Shown piece after piece: positions 60,419 through 64,000 of a stretch of DNA of 64,000 bases. The notes beneath the pieces were generated by a model that was not told the origin of the DNA, searched no databases, and worked only from the letters and a program-made list of their open reading frames with translations. The DNA comes from Streptomyces sp. (GTDB taxonomy: Bacteria > Actinomycetota > Actinomycetes > Streptomycetales > Streptomycetaceae), in contig NZ_JAEKKT010000114.1 in assembly GCF_019510245.1 (NCBI RefSeq), forward strand, positions 104,248 to 168,247, given 5' to 3'. Positions within the stretch are counted from its first letter, which is position 1. Every line of letters begins with the position of its first letter. Made by a program: the position numbers and the translations under genes.

Positions 60419-62068
60419 TCAGAACTCCGTGGTCTGCGACTCCAGATACGTCTTCAGGAAGGCGAGCTTCGCGTCGCTGTCGGCCACCGCGAGCGTGCGG
60501 GAGTCCGCGCCGAGTTCCATGGTCTGCGGGGTGTCGGTGGCGAGGGCGGGCCAGTCGGCCAGGGAGCCGCCGTTCGGGTCGCCGGTGGCGGCGAAGCGGG
60601 CGACGTAGGAGGTGGTGGTGTCGGCGGTGTCGTAGTCCTTGGAGGTCCAGGGGCGGTCGGTGTTGTAGAGGTGGCCGAGCAGGTAGTAGACGTCCGAGCC
60701 CTCGAAGGCGCCGGTCGCGGCGGTGCCGATGACGGGGTTGGTGTCGTCGTACCCGGGCGGGACGCGGGTCCAGAAGTAGGTGTGGACGGCGCTGGAGTCG
60801 GCGGCCGTGTCCTTGAACTGGGTCGCCCACAGGAAGGTGGAGACGCGTTCCTCGTCGCGGGCGTAGGCGCTCAACTGCCGGGCGGCCGCCGTGTCGCCGT
60901 CCGCCGGGTACAGGCTCAGGAAGGTGTCCGCGAGCCCCAGCGGGCCGAACTCGGAGCGGGCGTAGGCCTGGAACGCGTCGAGGGTCGGCTTCAGGTCGGG
61001 CGAGGCGCCGTTCGCGTCCTTGCAGACGCCGGTCAGCACGGGCACGTCGGTCTCGGCGCGGGCCTTCAGGACGGCGGTGTAGGTGTCGGGCAGGACGTGC
61101 CCGTCGAGGACGTGACCGAAGTCGGCGGCGGTGTCGGCGGCCGCTGCGGCGACGATGTCGGCGGCGTCCAGCGCGCGCAGGCCGGCGAGGTCGGCTGCGC
61201 CCAGCCGGGCGGCGAAGCCGGTGCCGTCGGCCTCGGCGGCGGCGAGGGTCCGGTAGCGGCCGGGCCCCCGGGCGAGGGCCGGGTCCTTCGTGTACCGGAC
61301 GCCCGAGGAGAGCAGCGCGCGGTGGTAGAGGCCGCCGGCCTGCCGGGACGCGAGCAGGATGTGCGCGATGGACGCGCCCAGTGACCAGCCCGCCAGGGTG
61401 ACCCGGTCGGGATCGCCGCCGAACGCGGCGATGTTCCGCTGGACCCATTCCAGCGCCGCCACGACGTCCAGGACCCCCCAGTTGCCGGAGCCGCCGTACG
61501 CGGACTCGGCGGTCAGCTCGGGGTGGGCGAGACCGCCGAGCGGGCCGACGCGGTAGTCGGGGGTGACGACGACCAGGCCCTTGGACGCGAGCAGGGAGCC
61601 GTTGTAGATCTCCTGCCCCGACCACAGGGCCCGGTCACCGCCGTACAGCCAGACCAGGACGGGGCGGCTGTCCCCCGAACCCGTGGCCGCCGTCCAGACG
61701 TTGAGGTTCAGGCAGTCCTCGCCGAACTCGGGCACCTGGTCACCGGGGATGCCCGTGACCGGCTGCGGGCAGGCGGGGCCCCAGGAGTCGGCGGCGCGGA
61801 CCCCGTCCCAGGCGGGGGCCGGCTGCGGCGGGCGCCAGCGGTTGGCGCCGGCGGTGGTGTCGGCGTACGGGATGCCCTTGTAGACGGTGACGCCGCGCAG
61901 GCTGCCCTGGACTCCGGTGACCTGGCCGGACTCCGTGGACACCGCCGTGGCGGCCGCCGTCCTGGCCTCGGCCGGTGTGGGCAGCGTGCCGAGCAGCCCG
62001 GCCGCCGCGGCGGCGCCGAGGAAGCCGCGCCGGTTCAACGGGGCCGAGGGCTTGTCTGTGTCGCTCAC
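60419..62068 (-). CDS. Tat-exported type-B carboxylesterase fold with altered active site
   Basis: 549 residues from GTG 62068 (GAGAGGG upstream). Tat signal (LNRRGFLGAAAAAGLLG). The type-B esterase fold is clear (YKGIPYADTTAGANRWRPP, EDCLNLNVW, LVWLYGGDR). The nucleophile is kept as Ser229 in GWSLG, but the usual GESAG, HGG oxyanion motif, the Glu of the triad (DEG, here KDANGA) and the His (HGSE, here EGSD) are all changed. It may use other residues, act as a binding protein, or be inactive. Confidence 0.8.
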   Translation of the reverse strand: MSDTDKPSAPLNRRGFLGAAAAAGLLGTLPTPAEARTAAATAVSTESGQVTGVQGSLRGVTVYKGIPYADTTAGANRWRPPQPAPAWDGVRAADSWGPACPQPVTGIPGDQVPEFGEDCLNLNVWTAATGSGDSRPVLVWLYGGDRALWSGQEIYNGSLLASKGLVVVTPDYRVGPLGGLAHPELTAESAYGGSGNWGVLDVVAALEWVQRNIAAFGGDPDRVTLAGWSLGASIAHILLASRQAGGLYHRALLSSGVRYTKDPALARGPGRYRTLAAAEADGTGFAARLGAADLAGLRALDAADIVAAAAADTAADFGHVLDGHVLPDTYTAVLKARAETDVPVLTGVCKDANGASPDLKPTLDAFQAYARSEFGPLGLADTFLSLYPADGDTAAARQLSAYARDEERVSTFLWATQFKDTAADSSAVHTYFWTRVPPGYDDTNPVIGTAATGAFEGSDVYYLLGHLYNTDRPWTSKDYDTADTTTSYVARFAATGDPNGGSLADWPALATDTPQTMELGADSRTLAVADSDAKLAFLKTYLESQTTEF

Positions 62069-62299
62069 GAGGTTCCCTCTCGGGTGGTGGGGGGCGGGAC
62101 GACCGACGAGCAGCCTGGCCCCGGCCACGCCCCGCGGCAACCGCATCCGCGGGACTCACAGCAGGTCAACAGCCTCCGAGAGCAACCGGGTTGGGCGAGC
62201 TGTTCAATTGTCTTTGGGTCAAAGTTAAGTCGTAAGGGTGGTCGTCGGCGGGAGCCGACTGCGAGACTCCGCTTCGCCTTTCACCGACAGGGAGTCCCC

Positions 62300-63085
62300 A
62301 TGACCGAACTGCAACCCCCCACCCGCAGACGGCCGCTCCGCAAGGCCCTCGCCGCCGCTCTCGGTGCGCTCGCGCTGGTCGTCGCCGTGCCCGCCACCGC
62401 GCACGCCGACGTCCTGACCCTGCTGCCGCAGAACGCCGACGGTCTGGAGCAGACGTTCTCCCCGGCCTACGACTACGACGGTGACGGCTGCTACGCCACC
62501 GCGGCCATCGGCGCGGACGGCACCATCAACCCCGGTCTGAAGCTCGGCGGTGACGTCAACGGCCACTGCCACGACTACGCGCAGCTCGCCAACGCCAACA
62601 CCTACTCGCGCGAGAAGTGCAACAACGGCTGGTGCGCGGTGATGTACGCCAGCTACTTCGAGAAGGACCAGGCGACGTACGGGCCGTTGGCCATCGGGCA
62701 CCGGCACGACTGGGAACACGTGATCGTGTGGATCCAGAACAACCAGGTGCAGTACGTCTCGGTGTCCCAGCACAGCAGCTACCTGGTGCAGCCGGCCTCG
62801 GCGATCCGGTTCGACGGCACCCACCCGAAGATCGTCTACCACAAGGACGGCCTGTCCACCCACGACTTCCGGTTCGCCAACTCCAACGACGACCCGCCGG
62901 AGAACGTGACCGGCGGCTGGTTCTTCCCGCGTCTGGTGGGCTGGGACGGCTACCCGGCGGGCTACCGCGACAAGCTGATGAACGCGGACTTCGGCGACGC
63001 CACCATCAAGATCAAGGACGGCTCGTTCAACGCCAACCTGGGCTACTCCATGCCGTCCGGGATCTCGTTCGACCCGAACGCCTGA
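62300..63085 (+). CDS. Secreted NPP1/NLP family protein
   Basis: 261 residues from ATG 62300 (GGGAG upstream). Signal peptide about 1-37. The NPP1 domain contains the conserved heptapeptide GHRHDWE (133-139) that holds the metal-binding residues, and the first conserved Cys pair of type 1 NLPs is represented by CHDYAQLAN and CNNGWC. Members are secreted by microbes associated with plants or detritus; some permeabilise plant membranes through sphingolipid binding, others are not toxic. Its activity cannot be judged from sequence. Divergent from the esterase-fold gene; the shared 231-bp region is A/T-rich near 62200-62240. Confidence 0.92.
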   Translation: MTELQPPTRRRPLRKALAAALGALALVVAVPATAHADVLTLLPQNADGLEQTFSPAYDYDGDGCYATAAIGADGTINPGLKLGGDVNGHCHDYAQLANANTYSREKCNNGWCAVMYASYFEKDQATYGPLAIGHRHDWEHVIVWIQNNQVQYVSVSQHSSYLVQPASAIRFDGTHPKIVYHKDGLSTHDFRFANSNDDPPENVTGGWFFPRLVGWDGYPAGYRDKLMNADFGDATIKIKDGSFNANLGYSMPSGISFDPNA

Positions 63086-63086
63086 C

Positions 63087-63548
63087 TCAGGCGGGGCCCT
63101 CGACCAGCCGGGCCAGCCTGTCGAGGGCCATCCGCGTACCCAGCTCGTTGTCCTCGGGGCGGATGCCTTCGGGGAGATCCTCGTGCAGGACCTCGACATC
63201 CGTGGCACCGTCCGCCCCGGTGAGCGTGGTCGTCATCCTCATGGTGCCGCGCACGGTCTCGTCGCCGGTCTCGAACTCGACGACCTCGACGACCAGTTCG
63301 TCCGGGACCAGCCGGGCGAAGTGCCCCCGGTAGGTGTCGGTGCGCCCGCCGGACTTCCCGGCGCGGCCCGGGTCGTCGTAGTCCAGTGACACCCGGAACT
63401 CACCGCCCTCCCGGGCGTCGAATGCGAGCACCCGGGCGGTCATGCCGTCCGGGACCCGCCAGGCGGCGACCGCCTCCGGGTCGAGCAGGGCCCGGTAGAC
63501 GGCGGCCGGGGGCGCCTGTACCCGTCTGCTGACACGCGTGCTGTGCAT
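63087..63548 (-). CDS. SRPBCC/AHSA1-type protein
   Basis: 153 residues, one SRPBCC (START-like, activator of Hsp90 ATPase homologue 1) domain: VQAPPAAVYRALLDPEAVAAW at the start, FDAREGGEFRVSLDY, VVEVVEFET and the long C-terminal helix. These form a hydrophobic cavity for ligands; function unknown. Converges on the NLP gene with only 1 bp between stops. Confidence 0.87.
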   Translation of the reverse strand: MHSTRVSRRVQAPPAAVYRALLDPEAVAAWRVPDGMTARVLAFDAREGGEFRVSLDYDDPGRAGKSGGRTDTYRGHFARLVPDELVVEVVEFETGDETVRGTMRMTTTLTGADGATDVEVLHEDLPEGIRPEDNELGTRMALDRLARLVEGPA

Positions 63549-63621
63549 GGATCCGACAGTACCCGCGCAGCGACCGTGCCGGGGCCGGGAAGGTGAGCCG
63601 GGCCCCGGCACGGAACCCGTG

Positions 63622-64000
63622 CTACGGCTTGCGGGCGACCGCTCCGTACATCGCGATGTCCTCGTCGCGGATGCCCTGCTCGCCGGTGCCGTCCGGGTGC
63701 CACTTGTGGACCTGGACGATGCCCGGCTCGACCAGCTCCAGGCCCTCGAAGAACTCGTGGGCCTCGTCGATGGTGCGCAGCCGCATCGGCATGTTGCGGG
63801 CCGCGTACTCGCGGGCGACCCGGCCCACCTCGTCGGGCGCGAACTCGGCGGTGCCGATGGACATCGCCAGGTAGCTGCCCGAGGGAAGAGGGTCGAGGAG
63901 ACGGCGGACGATGCCCACCGCGTCGTCCTCGTCCAGGACGAAGTGGACGATCGCGATCACCGTGAGGGCGACCGGCTCGGTCAGGTCGAGGGTCTCGCGG
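63622..64000 (-). CDS. SAM-dependent methyltransferase (PF04672 type), partial
   Basis: C-terminal part of a gene that continues beyond the window; 125 codons are visible. Motifs of the Streptomyces S-adenosylmethionine methyltransferase family (Methyltransf_19): LDLTEPVALTVIAIVHFVLD, DPLPSGSYLAMSIGT and a final KWHPDG strand. Substrate unknown. Confidence 0.85.
   Translation of the reverse strand, partial: RETLDLTEPVALTVIAIVHFVLDEDDAVGIVRRLLDPLPSGSYLAMSIGTAEFAPDEVGRVAREYAARNMPMRLRTIDEAHEFFEGLELVEPGIVQVHKWHPDGTGEQGIRDEDIAMYGAVARKP

Overview
The window is high-GC actinobacterial DNA and almost certainly Streptomyces chromosome. Supporting signs are the strong third-position G/C bias, GTG and TTG starts, many ATGA/GTGA stop-start overlaps, a SARP/BTAD-type regulator, a complete 'conservon' (sensor ATPase, roadblock, DUF742 and GTPase proteins followed by two cytochrome P450s of CYP157/CYP154 type), three SpoIIE-type phosphatases, a class F sortase, and many secreted hydrolases with Sec or Tat signals. 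There are no rRNA or tRNA genes, no insertion sequences and no CRISPR array. The gene mix looks like accessory or arm-proximal chromosome, and it carries a notable number of broken genes.

Left part (1-14.6 kb): the end of an ECF42-type sigma factor; a translationally coupled pair of secreted hydrolases, the first of which has lost its catalytic serine; a hemerythrin/PPOX operon divergent from a large BTAD-ATPase regulator; phosphoglucomutase; a cobalt uptake pair cbtB-cbtA behind a cobalamin riboswitch; a 3-hydroxyisobutyryl-CoA hydrolase; and then a gene graveyard (12.7-14.5 kb) with remnants of an acyl-CoA dehydrogenase, a Zn-alcohol dehydrogenase, a frameshifted extradiol dioxygenase, a meta-cleavage-type hydrolase and an unidentified plus-strand gene end.

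Middle part (14.6-41.4 kb): efeO-efeB iron uptake genes without the permease; a secreted phospholipase C-type phosphoesterase with PHO-box-like repeats upstream; a PAS/GAF/SpoIIE/HATPase phosphatase; a secreted M1 peptidase; a His-rich Tat-exported PHP protein split by one in-frame TAG and coupled to a small unknown protein; furA-katG, with a 14-bp tandem repeat that overlaps the katG stop; a sortase substrate plus lipoprotein sortase pair; an ECF sigma factor with a membrane partner; an acyltransferase; a discoidin/beta-helix secreted protein; an orphan pair of TetR-type operators with a short SDR remnant; an SGNH lipase; cyclophilin; a MASE1 protein with a SpoIIE phosphatase; a CelD/BcsL-type acetyltransferase and a DUF2071 protein.

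Right part (41.4-64 kb): a GH18 chitinase with DasR/chitin-box-like repeats next to a PL7 alginate lyase; an HxlR regulator followed by a metallo-hydrolase remnant; a secreted unknown; a ScyD-like beta-propeller; pyruvate carboxylase; a multi-spanning membrane protein; a class A beta-lactamase; the conservon with its P450s; a LysR/formate dehydrogenase fusion pseudogene; an aldo/keto reductase driven by a MerR-type promoter; a membrane SpoIIE phosphatase; a carboxylesterase-fold protein with an altered triad; an NPP1 (NLP) protein; an SRPBCC protein; and a truncated SAM-dependent methyltransferase.

Common themes are polymer degradation outside the cell (chitin, alginate, phospholipid, peptides), metal and redox homeostasis (Co, Fe, FurA/KatG, hemerythrin), and signalling by PP2C and GTPase modules. 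Regulatory sites for B12, phosphate, chitin sugars, and TetR- and MerR-type regulators can be read directly from the sequence.
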